DNA of 64,000 nt from Heloderma charlesbogerti (Eukaryota > Chordata > Lepidosauria > Squamata > Helodermatidae): the NCBI GenBank assembly GCA_026122225.1, contig JANEZZ010001952.1, forward strand, positions 124,001-188,000, read 5' to 3'. Both the position numbers and the translations under genes were made by a program. Below are positions 21,691 through 33,648 of this stretch, piece after piece. Below the pieces are notes generated by a model. That model did not search any database, had not been told where the DNA came from, and saw only the letters and a list, made by a program, of their open reading frames with translations. Every line of letters begins with the position of its first letter. Position 1 is the first letter of the stretch.

Positions 21691-22234
21691 TCTGTATTAA
21701 AGAACACCCAGTACTTTAGTGTTTCCTTATATCTTTCTTGGAGGAGTTGCATTCAGTGTCTGAATGTGCTTTACTGTGTTAGACTGCAGGCACAGAGCCT
21801 ATGAGAAACTGCAGTGATACCACTTTCAGGGATTAGACCTTCTTTCTTCATGGGCAGGACAATCCGACTTGAATTTATGATGGAGAGGAAGAGATTCTCT
21901 GGTGGAGCAACTGCCAAAGCCATAGCCCTGCTGTTCCAGTATGGGAGGTGGAGTGGGGACAAATTTTATTTATCCCTTTCATTGGCTTCAGTGGGAGGGA
22001 ACTGATGGCCCAAAGGCCTTTTGGGCCCCAGGCCTACCCCCAGCAGCATGTAGCAGCTAAAGTCTTGCAAAGGAGGACAGTAAGCCTGTAAAAGCCTCTG
22101 CCATTTCTCCCGCTCTGCATGGTTCTTGCTGGGAGGGCATTGGATGGGTGGAAGGCTCTTATCTTAGACCTCCCCCCCCCCCTGTCTAAAGGGTGGCAAT
22201 CCTTTAGCATACCAACCAAACTGTCTCCCCCTAT
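21691..22234. other. Intronic gap, nothing recognised
   Basis: No repeat or exon identified. Confidence 0.4.
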
Positions 22235-22608
22235 ATACATCAAGTCAAATCTTCTGAGGAGGCCTTTTTGGTCATCCTATGAACAATAGAAGATCTTCAA
22301 GTAATGGATCATATATGGGCCTTCTTAACAGTGTTACCACCCTCTGGAACACTCTCCCACATATGGTCCAAGAGGTGGAAACTGTGGGAAACTGTAGACG
22401 TTCCTTGAAGGCACACCTCTTTACTCAGGCTTTCCCTGACATATAACTGCACTGCCCTGCTTTACTGTTTCTGCAATGTTTGTAATGTATTTGTTATTTT
22501 ATTTTGTTTGTATATTGGCTTGTATATTGTATTTAATGTATTTCTTATGTAAACAGCTTAGAGTCCTAATGATATGAAGCAGTATATAAGCAGTATAAGT
22601 AAATAAGG
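22235..22608 (+). repeat. LINE (CR1/L2-clade) 3' end
   Basis: CCACCCTCTGGAACACTCTC ... GGCACACCTCTTTACTCAGG resembles the RLWN...F(K)THLF C-terminus of this clade, followed by a long T-rich 3' UTR ending AAGTAAATAA. Confidence 0.6.
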
Positions 22609-22610
22609 TT

Positions 22611-23051
22611 GCAATCCTATTGGGATAGGCAGCCGCCTCTGAACTCGGAGGCAAGCGCCTATCCAATGCAGGGCAGGAGAAGCGCGGAGGGGATCATTCC
22701 CTCCGCGCTTCTCCTGCCCTGCATTTGCGGCTAGACAGATGATTTCTGCTGTCTAGCTGCGGGATGGTGGAGTCGGGGAGGAGGCTGCCAGATGACACAT
22801 AGGATGTGTTGTATCAGCATTTCCAGCTTCCCTGCCCTGGAACGCCCCCTGGAATGCCCTGTTTTGGCTGCTCCATGCTCCTCTTCTGAGTGCCGAGCAC
22901 AGGGCCATTTTGTACTGCCTGCGAGGAAGCGCAGAAGGGAGGACGGTCAGTTCTCCAGGAACTGACCTCTGAGTGTGGGCTCTGAGGTTGGTTCCTGGAA
23001 AATCACATATCCTATGACCATCTAGCTGCTGGCTAGTGGCCATAGGATTGC
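22611..23051. mobile_element. Palindromic element with a perfect 26-bp stem
   Basis: Outer ends GCAATCCTAT (22611-22620) and ATAGGATTGC (23042-23051) are inverted. 22666-22691 pairs perfectly with 22699-22724 across a 7-bp loop. Probably a MITE; no clear TSD. Confidence 0.6.
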
Positions 23052-23664
23052 TCCCTCCATATATGAACAATCTAACACCTAGTTTTTTATTCACCATCTC
23101 AAAACATGTCTCGTTATTCCAAAATGAGAAGAGAGCATTGCCTAATTTAATATTATTTTATTATATGTCAATGTATTGCACGATATTTGATGCTGTTTTT
23201 TTTCTTTTTCTTTTTCCCTGTGCCAGTCCAGGTTGTGTCAGGAGACTGATATTGTGTATAGCTCCACTCTAATTATACTACTGACAAAGACTTCTTTAAA
23301 GCAGTGTTCATGTGTATATTATCTCTTAGGTACAGATGTTAGCAAAGCATTTTGAAGTGAAGGGGGTTTGTTTTGCATCACTCTCCATGTACCATAGCAT
23401 TGCTCCTAATATTGTTAACTGCAGCTGCACAGGCCTTGGCAGTCAAAGAAAGGGATAATGATTACAGTGCAAAAATGAATCCTCTACAATCAACAGCTCT
23501 GGAGATTTGACTTCATGCAATCCCATCTAAAGCAAAAGTGCACAGGAATAACACATAGCATGAGAAGCCAAGGCTGCCCTGATGCTCACACCTCCTAGGA
23601 GGATCATTCCATTGCAAATTTCAATTATTTTTCACTTCAGTTTCTTCTTCTCCTTTGATTCTAG

Positions 23665-23794
23665 TCAGCGATGCTCCTTAAGTGGGGATGACTTGAACAG
23701 ACAATGGCTGAATCCCAACCCTGCACGCCAGCCCACCATTTACCACACCAAGGGCCTCCTTTACTACCTCAGCAGCCAAGGCCGAACCCCAGTG
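23665..23794 (+). CDS. AGBL1: Internal exon A of a cytosolic carboxypeptidase gene (AGBL1-like)
   Basis: A 130-bp exon read as one base of a split codon plus 43 full codons. A pyrimidine-rich tract ending TTTGATTCTAG precedes it and the donor GTGAGT follows it. The peptide runs [13 protein letters not shown], then [13 protein letters not shown], then SSQGRTPV. The LNR is the Asn-Arg substrate-binding pair of M14 metallocarboxypeptidases, and the surrounding wording is typical of CCP/Nna1 enzymes, which remove glutamates from tubulin and other protein tails in the cytosol. The 5' intron is in phase 2 and the 3' intron in phase 0. The end joins in frame with exon B, giving ...[14 protein letters not shown].... 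AGBL1 rather than AGTPBP1 is my choice from remembered family sequence; the CCP assignment is firmer than the paralog. Upstream exons (HxxE zinc motif) are not visible in the window. Confidence 0.86.
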
Positions 23795-24917
23795 GTGAGT
23801 CACCACCATTCATACTTTTGTCTTCATCCACCTGTTGCCCTCTTTTACTATAGGATGGAGTTCTTGAGGAAAAGGAATGGTGGAGGTCAGGTCATGAGCT
23901 CTTTTATTTATTTCTGTAGCACCTTGAATAGACTTTATGCATAGCCATTGCTTAGAAGACAATATTGGCTTTCAGAAATCTAATATTAGTGTGCAATTTC
24001 TGGAAGCTTTCAAACAGTTTCACCCAGTTCAGAAATGCTTGAGCTGTTATGAGCTGAGCCCAGCACTGCTCCTAACTTCAGCTTGACTTGTAATGCTCAG
24101 AACTAGATCTCTCAAATGCCTCCTCCCTACCTTTCCCACACATTCACAAGTATCTCCAAGTGTAAGTGTGTGTGTATGTGTGTGTTGGGGATGGGGACCA
24201 GCAGCTGAAGTTAAAGCTGAAAGCTTCTCCCTGCTAGATGTAAACTCTTAGAATAATAGAACTACGCTTCCTAGAGTCTAGCTAAGAGTTAAGCTATACT
24301 TCCCAGAGTTAATGCAATTCCTCACTCTGCACTGATAACTTCTGAGTATACTTGAAGCCTGCATTGTTGACTCTAGAAAGTGTAGTTCTTTATTTCTCCT
24401 GTCCTGACTCTTTCACCAGGAGGATTTAAAAAAAAAAATGGAGGGTTTGAGAATTGTCAATAGCCTCTATTTCAGAGAGATCGAAACCTAGGAGAAACCA
24501 CTTACTTTTGCAAGCCCTCTTGGCTGCTCTGGAGAATTATCAGAAAAGGCCAGGGCTTTTCTAATTGCTCAGAAAGACTTAAGAGGCCCCAAGCCTTTCA
24601 GAACTCAGATGGTCAAGATTCACCCATCTGTAGTTATGACTAAATGCTGCTGCTGCTGCTGCCCATCACAGTTCTGCCATGAAGCCACTAAGCTAGGACC
24701 ATGTCCTCTGAAATTTCTGTATCCCAGCTGACCCTATTCATCAGGGACAGACCCTGGTAAATCACACCATCCCTATTATTACTATTAGAGAGAGTTGCTA
24801 GAGTTGTTGTTCTTCAGGATTAATCTTCTTTTCCAGGGTCTCTAGAAGTTAAAATTTAGAGCAGAGAGTAGCTGTGTTGTCTCTACTATCAATGCGTGTG
24901 CATTAACACTAAGGCTC
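23795..24917. other. Intronic gap after exon A, nothing recognised
   Basis: Contains a (TG)n stretch near 24165-24185 and a diverged palindromic stretch (AGAACTACGCTTCCTAGAG) near 24260-24390; no family assigned. Confidence 0.4.
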
Positions 24918-25066
24918 TAGAACAGGGGTTAGTGACCTGGCTCCCTGCAGATATTTTGGAATACACCTTCCGTAGCCTTCGAACATTGGCTATACTAGTT
25001 GGGGGCCTTATGGGAGCTGCAGTATAAAGCATGTGGAGAACATCAGGGTGCCCACCTCTGCTCTAG
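24918..25066. mobile_element. Diverged palindromic hAT-type MITE
   Basis: GGGGTTAGTGACCTGGCTCC ... CAGGGTGCCCACCTCTGCTC, same family as 15965 and 57176, strongly diverged. Confidence 0.5.
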
Positions 25067-25485
25067 AACTTAACATTAGAGTGGGGAGTAGCAACAACAT
25101 AATCTTTAAATTCAACGTGTGTGTATTAACACTAAGGCAGTGTACACTGCCTACCATTTCACACACACTGCAGCTGCTGGGGTATATTTTGAACAGCTCA
25201 TAAGATACTGTAGGACAATTGTGTTTTTATAGTGTTCCCTAATCAAAAAGAACAAAAAACCCTCTGGTGGAAGACAGTCAGTCACAGAGGAAATGAATCC
25301 AGCATACAAGGCAGAGTATAGCCTTCAGCAGTGTACAAAGTGAGTGTGCCTGTGCGCGTGCGCCTGTGCGCTCATGTATATCCCAGGGTGTTGTAAGTAG
25401 GTATATTATGTATATCCCAGGGTGTTGTAAGTAAATATATCATGTATATCCCTACTTACAACACCATATCCCAAGGTGTTGTAAG

Positions 25486-25966
25486 TAGGGATAGGTGAAA
25501 AATTAATCAGGGTCATATCTTCGTGCAAACTTACTGAATTTCCAAAATGACGCACAAACCAGAATGCAGTGATGCGGCTTTTCAAACTTTCCCTAAGGCT
25601 GTGATGCAGTTTGCAAATAAATAAATGCACACAAAAATAAGATAACAGGAGCATTTTGTGTACAATAGCAAAAAGTGCATGCAAAATGGCAAAATTGCGA
25701 ATATTGGATGGAAATGTGCACAAACCCACACTATATTATGGAACATTACTTCGAAAAGTTGTGTATATATAGAAAAGTGCGTACAAAAATGAGTATCTTT
25801 GGAAAAGTGCATATAAAAGTATGTAGATTTAGATACATGCACACAAAAATACCCATCTTTAAAAACAAAAACATTTTCAAACTGATGTGGAAACAAGATA
25901 GAACAAAATGAATAAGAAAAATGAGAAACTGAGTGGAATTGAAGCCCAAAGGTTTTTTCATCTCTA
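25486..25966. mobile_element. Old hAT-type element, GTGCA-rich family
   Basis: TAGGGATAGGTGAAAAA at left, TTTTTTCATCTCTA at right. TSD weak (GTTGTAAG / GTCGTGTG, 5/8). Interior is rich in AAAGTGC(A/G)TACAAAAAT phrases, related to 26404-26740, 35629-36010 and 39505-40685. Confidence 0.55.
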
Positions 25967-26120
25967 GTCGTGTGTCCTGTCTTGTTTGTGAGATATGGTA
26001 ATTTTCTATGTGGAAGGAATTTTTTGTATAGAGGGGAATTCAGTCATAGGAGTCTCCATCTGCAGTGTGAAGTGGTACAGTTCACCTCCATGAGAACTAG
26101 GCCAAACTGCCCTTGACTAA

Positions 26121-26221
26121 GGCTGAATCTACATATAGCAGTTATACTGTTATCATACCGTTATCATAACTGTTGGTACTCATGACACCAATGGGTATAA
26201 CTGCTATGTGTAGATTCAGCC
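26121..26221. mobile_element. 101-bp palindromic MITE with TAA duplication
   Basis: GGCTGAATCTACATATAGCA ... TGCTATGTGTAGATTCAGCC, flanked by TAA (26118-26120 and 26222-26224). PIF/Harbinger-like by its 3-bp TWA duplication. Confidence 0.8.
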
Positions 26222-26403
26222 TAAGATTTTCAATGGAGCCAGCATTAGATGTGACAAAGGGAGAAATGCCCCACAAATATACATAGGTCTGTAGTGAAAG
26301 GAGTTTTGAGAAATTAATTTCTGTTAGTTTTGATAAGGATTTTACATGGTTTGCACCTTTCAGACCGAACGTGAATTCAGACACAATCTGCAGTCGGAGT
26401 CCA

Positions 26404-26740
26404 TACATTTCCTAGCTTGTGAGGTGATTTGCAGACCCCCAAAATGCATTTGACAGTATGTGCACAGTTGAGAAACGCACATGAAAAAACGTGTGCTTTG
26501 AAAAATGCACTCAACTATGCTTTAATCAATGGGAGAAGGATGCATACATTTCAAAGATGTGTACAATTGATGTGTACATTTGGAAAAATATGCATGAAAA
26601 TATGGATGGATTTTCATCTGGAAAAAACAAAACAAAATCAAAGTTTGCAAGCTGATATGGACTTGAGTTGAAACAAGCTTCGAGATGGAATTCAGAGAAC
26701 CTTAGTGAACTTGAATTTTGCTAATTTGCACATCCCTACT
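26404..26740. mobile_element. Old hAT-type element, right end
   Basis: Right terminus TTTGCACATCCCTA at 26740; interior phrases AAAAATGCA and GTGTACA resemble 39505-40685. Left end not determined. Confidence 0.45.
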
Positions 26741-26741
26741 G

Positions 26742-26972
26742 TGGTATAGTGGATAGAGTGTTGGAGTCTGACTCAGGAGATCTGGGTTCTAAGCCCCACA
26801 CAATTATGAAACTTACTAGGTGCATTTGGGTTAGCCACTGACTCTCAGCCTAACCCACCCCACAGGTTTATTTGTGAGTATAAAATGGAGAGGAGGAGGA
26901 CCCTGTAAGCTACTTTGGGTTCCTTGCAAGTGGGGAAAAGGTGGGATATAAATGTAATAATAAAGATAAATA
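26742..26972 (+). mobile_element. tRNA-derived SINE (Sauria type)
   Basis: TGTGGTATAGTGGATAGAGT (A-box-like), GATCTGGGTTCTAAGCCCC (B-box-like), AAAATGGAGAGGAGGAGGAC and GATATAAATGTAATAATAAA tail. Same family as 29714. Confidence 0.8.
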
Positions 26973-27059
26973 AATACTTGTGGCTCTACTTGTGTCATTA
27001 CTGTCCAGAGGGACCTAGAATTATGTCTCTTTGCCTGGAGCCCATTGTAAACTGTCAGT

Positions 27060-27545
27060 AAAGCCCTTAACGGCTTGGGGCCAGGTTACCTGAAGGATCG
27101 CCTCCTCCCATATGTGCCTGCCCGGACCTTAAGATCATCCTCAGCGGCCCTTCTCCGTGAGCCCCTGCCAAAGGAAGTGAGGCGGGTGGCTACTAGGAGG
27201 AGGGCTTTTTCTGTTGTGGCACCCCGGCTCTGGAATGAGCTCCCCAGTGAGGTTCGCCTGGCGCCTACGTTGTACTCCTTTCGGCGCCAGGTGAAGACCT
27301 TTTTATTTTCCCAGGCATTTTAGCTTTCTAAATTTTTATCTTTGCTGTTTTAAATCTGTATTTTAAACTCCTGTACTGCTGCTAGGTTTTATTGTGGTTG
27401 TATTGTTATATTGTGGTTTTAATGTTCTATATTTTTTAAACTGTTTTATTGTGTGTTGTTTGGTTTTAGTTTTTGTGAACCGCCCAGAGAGCTTCGGCTA
27501 TTGGGCGGTATAGAAATGAAATAAAATAAATAAATAAATAAATAA
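27060..27545 (+). repeat. L2-type LINE 3' end with ORF2 C-terminus
   Basis: An open C-terminal segment 27075-27323 carries GPGYLKDRLLPYVPARTL, RRAFSVVAPRLWNELP and VKTFLFSQAF. The 3' UTR ends GCTTCGGCTATTGGGCGGTA then AAATAAATAAATA. The best-preserved tail of this family here. Confidence 0.85.
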
Positions 27546-27804
27546 ACGTTGCATTACAGTTGGCTATTGATTTGTTTGACACACTCTTTCTTGGCCTTCA
27601 GAACATGACAGGCTTTGAGAGAACTGAATTTTCCCTGCCTTTGAAGAGGTCATTGATTTTAGTTAATACATACTCAACCTCCCCCTTTTTTCTTGCTTTG
27701 GAAATAAGCCCCCTCCTTCTATGAGCCCACACAGCCAGGTTCACTGATCACCAAAAGATTTCAGTGAAGTACCTTTAGTCTCATCCCTGTGACATGTGAG
27801 CAGC

Positions 27805-27963
27805 ATTGCTTCTGCTTCTGCTTCTGCTTCTGCTGCTGCTGCTGCTGCTGCTTCTTCTTCTTCTTCTTCTTCTTCTTCTTCTTCTTCTTCTTCTTCTTCT
27901 TCTCCTCCTCCTCCTCCTCCTCCTCCTCCTCCTCCTCCTCCTTGTTCTTCTTCTTCTTCTTCG
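27805..27963. repeat. Compound CTTCTG / CTT / CTC microsatellite
   Basis: (CTTCTG)n, (CTG)n, (CTT)n, (CTC)n, (CTT)n in order, about 160 bp of pure pyrimidine-rich triplets. Open frames across it in several frames are low complexity. Confidence 0.97.
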
Positions 27964-28237
27964 AAGGAATGACAGCTTACAGGAGCAAAGGAAGACCTGG
28001 AATGGTTACAGCTTCCTGAAGAGTGGGCAGTTGAATTGGTGGTCACTTTTCTCAAAGAAGAAAAGAACCACAAGCCCAGAACACCCTTCTGTTACTTATG
28101 CAGCGGTAGGATTCCCAGGAGAACCATCCTCAGAAGATAATAATATCATTATAATCTAGAATAATATAATTTGTAGGCCAATGTATATGGTTTGCCACTG
28201 TCTCCTAGTCCAGACTGGCCTAAAACATGATGCTGTC

Positions 28238-28679
28238 TAGGGTTATTGGAGAAATCCATTTGGGGAGTGGATTCAACCACTTTTCCTGGGTTTGGCCCCT
28301 CTCAAGTCCATTCTGTTTCCTGTTGTGGTGCCCAATTTGGTTTTCAGTGAGTCAGGTCAGTTAGTGGATTTTCCTGGGCATTTTAAACTTTTTTCCCCCT
28401 GTAGGTTCAGCAATCAGCACACATTTCTGAGCAACATGCACAAATTTTGGAGCAATTTGTGTAAATTACAGCTGCATTTGCACAAATTCGGCTTTAATTT
28501 GCACAAATTCCTCAGGAATTTGCGCAAATCGCAGAAATTGCAAAAAATGCACCAAAAAAAGTGCCCAGAGTTTGGGGAAAAGGCTACAGGTTGGCTTGCA
28601 AATGCAAATGGAGTTGTACATGCTACAGAACTCCATCAGGTCAAAAAGGGACCAGATTTCCCAGCAACAGACATCCCTA
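28238..28679. mobile_element. hAT-type element, GCAAATT-rich family
   Basis: TAGGGTTATTGGAGAAATCC at left, CAACAGACATCCCTA at right. TSD ATGCTGTC / TTGCTGCC (6/8). Interior repeats GCACAAATT-type phrases, similar to 53902-54118 and 62668-63070. Confidence 0.7.
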
Positions 28680-28730
28680 TTGCTGCCTGTGGCTAAGGAA
28701 GCTGACCAGATTGGCAGCTGAATATTAGTG

Positions 28731-29265
28731 TCAGGGTGGACACTGAGCCCATAGAATCCCAGAGTAGTTCTGATTCTGAGGAAGAGGAGTCGCTCCTGGG
28801 AGAGGAGCGCGCTCATCCTTCCCAGGGCCAACAGCTGACAGAGATTCCTCCCACCGGCATTCCTAGCTTAGATAGCAGTCTTGGGAGTGACAGACCATGG
28901 GAAGCAGACTTGATGGACGTGCGACGCCGACGCAGAGAGTAGCGCCAAATGGAGGGCGCGGAAAGGAGGCATAGTGCCCGGTTGGCGCGCAAACAACGCG
29001 CCAGAGGATCCAAGGGAAAAGGGGAGGGACTCTCCCTAGCCCTTAAGTTCAGGGGTCTGCCAGTGATTCCCTTTCAAACGGGGACCAACTGTTCCAACAT
29101 AGGGCATAGGTACTCTGCTGCTCATATCTAGTTGCTAACAGTAGAGTTGTTAAGTTGTAAAAGAGGAATAAAGCTTTGAAAAGAATCCCTTTGTCTGTGT
29201 CTGGACTTGGCTACTAGATTAGACTGATAGAGGCTGCCAAAGAGCCCTTAACACAGGGATTTAAC
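28731..29265 (+). mobile_element. Solo LTR-like repeat
   Basis: Starts TGTCAGGGTGGACACTGAGC and includes AATAAAGCTTTG (polyadenylation-like) near 29168. It ends near GCCAAAGAGCCCTTAACA, giving TGTCAGGG...CCCTTAACA inverted ends. Same family as 8770. No internal retroviral sequence; TSD not clear. The frame at 28736-28942 is not recognised as a protein. Confidence 0.55.
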
Positions 29266-29713
29266 CTGGGATCTTTTGCATGCAGGAATTTAACCTGGGA
29301 TCATTCGCTTACTACAGTCCATGCAGTGGAGGCTCTGATTTCAGTGGGGCTGTGAATCCATTCTGGATCCATTAGTGCATTTGCAAATTAGCTGTAATGT
29401 GAATTGGCACAATTAGAATGAAATCCTAGGGATGGCGGAGAATTCTGCCATGGACTCCGGGATTCTTAGAATCTGCCCCCCCAGAGTCCATGGTAGAATG
29501 GACCACCCCACCCTGCCACCCTGCAAAGTCCAACCCTGGGCCTCCCTCCACCTACGTTGCACATTGCTTTTACCTGTCTGATGTACGTACATTAAACTGA
29601 CTGTAAGACTGTGTTTATTTTAAAAACTTTGGAACGATTCATAGTATGCTTAATACCACAATGGCTGTTGTTGTGCTTTTATATAAAATGAATCCTGCAC
29701 TTCCTTGCATCTA
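29266..29713. other. Intronic gap with hAT fragments
   Basis: 29325-29410 has the CAGTGGAGGCTC hAT end seen at 38077. At 29427, TAGGGATGGCGGAGAATTCT starts an R-type family-1 end that fades near 29595, probably a deletion derivative. Confidence 0.5.
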
Positions 29714-29968
29714 GGGAGAGCCAGTGTGGTGTAGTGGCTAGAGTGTTGGACTGGGAGCCAGGAGATCTGGTTCTAGTCCCCACTCGGCCATGGAAGCTCA
29801 CTGGGTGACTTTGGGCCAGTCACAGACTCTTAGCCCAACCCACCTCACAGGGTTCTTGTTGTGAGGATAAAATGGAGAGGAGGAGGATTATGTATGCCGC
29901 CTTGGGTTCCTCAAAGAGGAAAAAAGGAGGCATATAAATGTAATAATAATAAAAAATGTAATAATAAA
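29714..29968 (+). mobile_element. tRNA-derived SINE (Sauria type)
   Basis: AGCCAGTGTGGTGTAGTGGC, GAGATCTGGTTCTAGTCCCC, GGGCCAGTCACAGACTCTTA, ATAAAATGGAGAGGAGGAGG, then an ATAAATGTAATAATAAT tail. A BovB sits directly in its tail (TSD AATAATAAAAT). Confidence 0.88.
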
Positions 29969-31910
29969 ATCTCCTTCATGGATCACTGCCTTGTTGTGGC
30001 GAAGGGGCTTGCATAACTCAGTGAAGCCATAAGCTCTGCTGTGCAGGGCCACCCAAGACGGACAGGTCATGGCAGAGAGTTCTGACAAAATCTGGTCCAC
30101 TGGAGAAGGAAATGGCAACCCACTCCAGTATTCTTGCCAAGAAAACCCCATGGAATGTATCACAAGGCTAAAAGAGATGATGCTGGAAGATGAGCCCCTC
30201 AAGTCGGAAGGTGTCCAATATACTACTGGGAAGAGCAGAGGGAATTTCCAAGGAGCGCCAGAAAGAGTGAAGTGGCTGGGCCAAAGCCGAAAGGACACTC
30301 AGCTGTGGATGTGTCTGGTGGTGAAAAGAAAGTCCGATGCTGTAAAGAACAATATTGTTTAGGAACCTGAAATGTCAGATCAGTGAATCAAGGTAAGCTG
30401 GAGGTGGTCAAACATGAGATGGCAAGATTGAATATCGACATCTTGGGAATCAGCGAAATAAAATGGACAGGCATGGGTGAATTTAATTCAGGTGACCATC
30501 ATATCTACTACTGTGGGCAAGAATCCCTTAGAAGAAATGGAGTAGCACTCATAGTCAACAAAAGGGTGGGAAAAGCAGTACTGGGGTACAATCTCAAAAA
30601 GGATAGAATGATCTCAGTATGAATCCAAGGCAAACCATTCAACATCACAGTAATTCAAGTCTATGCCCCAACCACTGAGGCCAAAGAAGCTGAGGTTGAT
30701 CGGTTCTATGAAGACCTACAACACCTTCCAAAACTAACACCAAAAAAAGATGTCCTCTTCATCAAAGTGGATTGGAATGCTAAAGTAGGAAGTCAAGAAA
30801 TCACCAGGATAACAGGCAGGCATGGCCTTGGAGTACAAAATGAAGCAGGACAAAGGCTAATAGAGTTTTGCCAAGAGAACACGCTGATCATAGCAAACAC
30901 TCTTTTCCAACAGCACAAGAGGCGACTCTACACATGGACATCACCAGATGGTCAATATCGAAATCAGATTGATTATGTCCTTTGCAGCCAAAGATGGAGA
31001 AGCTCTATACAGTCAGTAAAACCAAGACCTGGAGCTGACTGTGGCTCAGATCATAAGCTTCTTGTTGCAAAATTTTGGCTGAAATTGAAGAACGTAGGGA
31101 AAATCACTAAACCATTCAGGTATGACCTCAATCATATCCCTTATGAATATACAGTGGAGGTGAGGAATAGATTTCAGGGATTAGACCTGATAGACAGGGT
31201 GCCTGAGGAACTATGGACGGATGTCCGTAACTTTGTTCAGGAGGCAGCAACTCAATCCATCTCAAAGAAAAAGAAATGCAAGAAAGCAAAGTGGCTGTCT
31301 GAGGAGGCTTTACAAGTAGCTGAGGAAAGAAGGGAAGCGAAAAGCAAGGGAGAAAGGGGAAGGTATACCCAACTGAATGCAGAGTTCCAGAGAATAGCAA
31401 GGAGAGACAAGAAGGCCTTCTTAAATGAACAATGCAAAGAAATCGAGGAAAACAACAGAATGGGAAAGACTAGAGATCTCTTCAAGAAAATCGGAGATCT
31501 CAAGGGAACGTTTGTGCAAAGACGGGCATGATAAAGGACAAAGAAGGCAGGGCTCTAACAGAAGCAGATGAGATTAAGAAGAGGTGGGAAGAATACACAG
31601 AAGAACTATACAGGAAAGATCTTAATGTCCCTGATAGCCATGATAGTGCGGTCACTGAACTTGAGCCGGATATCCTCGAGAGTGAAGTCAAGTGGGCCTT
31701 AGGAAGCATTACTAACAACAAAGCTAGCGGAGATGACAGTATTCCAGCTGAGCTATTTAAAATCCTTAAAGATGATGCTGTTAAAGTGCTGCACTCAATA
31801 TGCCAACAAATTTGGAACACTCAACAGTGGCCGCAAGACTGGAAAAGGTCAGTTTACATTCCAATTCCAAAGTAGGGCAATGCCAAAGAGTGTTCAAACT
31901 ACCGCACAAT

Positions 31911-32520
31911 TAGGGGTGGACGAAAGGCACTTACCTTTCGTCGAAGCTTGTTCGCGGTGGGGGGGAGGCGCTTCGCGGCTCCCCCCGTGAAGTTCAGGCC
32001 AGGGGGGGAGGCTTCCTGCCTCGCCCCGGCCGAAATTCAGGCCGGGGGGAGGCTTCCCACCTCGCCCGGCCAAAATTCAGGCCGGGGAGGAGGCTTCCAC
32101 GTCACCCTGCCGCGAACGCCATTGTTTAAAAAACAAAACAAAAACGCCCGCGTGATAGGCTACGTGACGATTAACGTAGCCTATCATGTCTGACTTTGCA
32201 AATCTAGCCATGATAGGCTACGTTAATCGTCACGTAGCCTATCACGGGGGCGTTTTTTTTTTCTTCTTTTATTGCAATGGCGGCGGTGGCAGCCGGTCGA
32301 AACACCGGCTGCTGCTCCCACCCCGCTTGAACACCCGCCGAACCACCTGCCGGACCCACCGCCGGGAGGGACATTTGGCGAAGGTAAGTCCTGTCCCGGG
32401 GGGGGGGGTGTGGGGGGCAGGGGGGGTGCGGAGGATTTCTCCCCGAAACTTGTTCGGGGGGCCGAACACGTTGGCGCTCGGCCCCCCGAAGTTTCGGGGA
32501 GAAATTCTCCGCCATCCCTA
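31911..32520. mobile_element. Family-1a multi-hairpin hAT element (610 bp) inside BovB
   Basis: L end TAGGGGTGGACGAAAGGC, R end ending GCCATCCCTA. Exact TSD CGCACAAT (31903-31910, 32521-32528); the uninterrupted BovB at 12880-12900 reads CCGCACAATTGCGC, confirming the target. One double hairpin block 32150-32250. Both AGGTAAGT motifs present. Confidence 0.98.
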
Positions 32521-33648
32521 CGCACAATTGTGCTCATATCACATGCCAGCAAGGTTATGCTCAAGGTCCTACAAGCTAGGCTTCAGCAGTATGCGAACCA
32601 AGAACTACCAGAAGTACAAGCTGGGTTTCGAAGAGGCAGAGGAACTAGAGATCAAATCGCCAACTTTCGCTGGATCATGGAGAAAGCAAGAGAATTCAAG
32701 AAAAGCGTCTATTTCTGCTTCATTGACTACGCTAAAGCCTTACCTTACCGGTCTCCTGAGAAACATGTACGAGGGTCAAGAAGCAACAGTAAGAACCAGA
32801 CATGGAACAACTGATTGGATCAAAATTGGGAAAGGAGTACGACAAGGCTGCATACTGTAACCCTGCTTATTTAACTTATATGGAGAGTACATCATGAAAC
32901 ACCGGGTTGGATGAATCACAGGTCGGAATTAAGATTGCTGGGAGAATTATCAACAACCTCAGATATACAGATGATACCACCCTAATGGCAGAAAGCAAAG
33001 AGGATCTAAAGAGCCTCTTGTTGAGGGTGAAAGAGGAGAGTGAAAAAGCTGGTTTGAAACTCAACATTAAAAAAACGAAGATCATGGCATCTGGCCCCAT
33101 CACTTCCTGGCATGTAGAAGGGGAAGAAATGGAAGCAGTGACAGATTGTATTTTCTTGGGCTCCAAGATCACCGCAGACGGTGACTGTAGCCATGAAATT
33201 AAAAGATGCTTGCTCCTTGGGAGGAAAGCTATGGCAAACCTAGACAGCATAGTAAGAAACAGAGACATCACCTTGCCGACAATGGTCTGTCTAATCAAAG
33301 CTATGGTTTTCCCAGTAGCAATATATGGTTGTGAGAGCTGGACTATAAGGAAGCCTGAGTGCCGAAGAATTGATCCTTTTGAACTGTGGTGCTGGAGAAG
33401 ACTCTTAGGAGTCCCCTGGACTGCAAGGAGGTCAAATCAGTCAATCCTAAAGGAAATCAACCCTGACTGCTCATTGAAAGGACAGATACTGAAGCTGAAG
33501 CTCAAATATTTTGGCCACCTAATGCAAAGAGAAAATTCTCTGGAAAAGACCCTGATGCTAGGAAAGACTGAAGGCAAAAGGAGAAGGGGACGGCAGAGGA
33601 TGAGATGGCCAGATAGCATCACTGATGCAATGAGTATGGACTTGAGCA

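Noticed and set aside
27741..28159. Long open frames of poly-Leu, poly-Phe/Ser and poly-Glu
   Set aside because: Direct translations of the CTT/CTC/CTG microsatellite, open in several frames on both strands.
28736..29131. Frame inside the LTR-like repeat as a gag-like protein
   Set aside because: It resembles acidic/basic low-complexity sequence, is interrupted, and the other copy (8837-9208) does not keep the frame convincingly.
32186..32860. 224-codon frame that seems to join novel sequence to RT-like residues
   Set aside because: It runs from a hAT hairpin into BovB in a wrong frame and is a chance fusion at a nested insertion.
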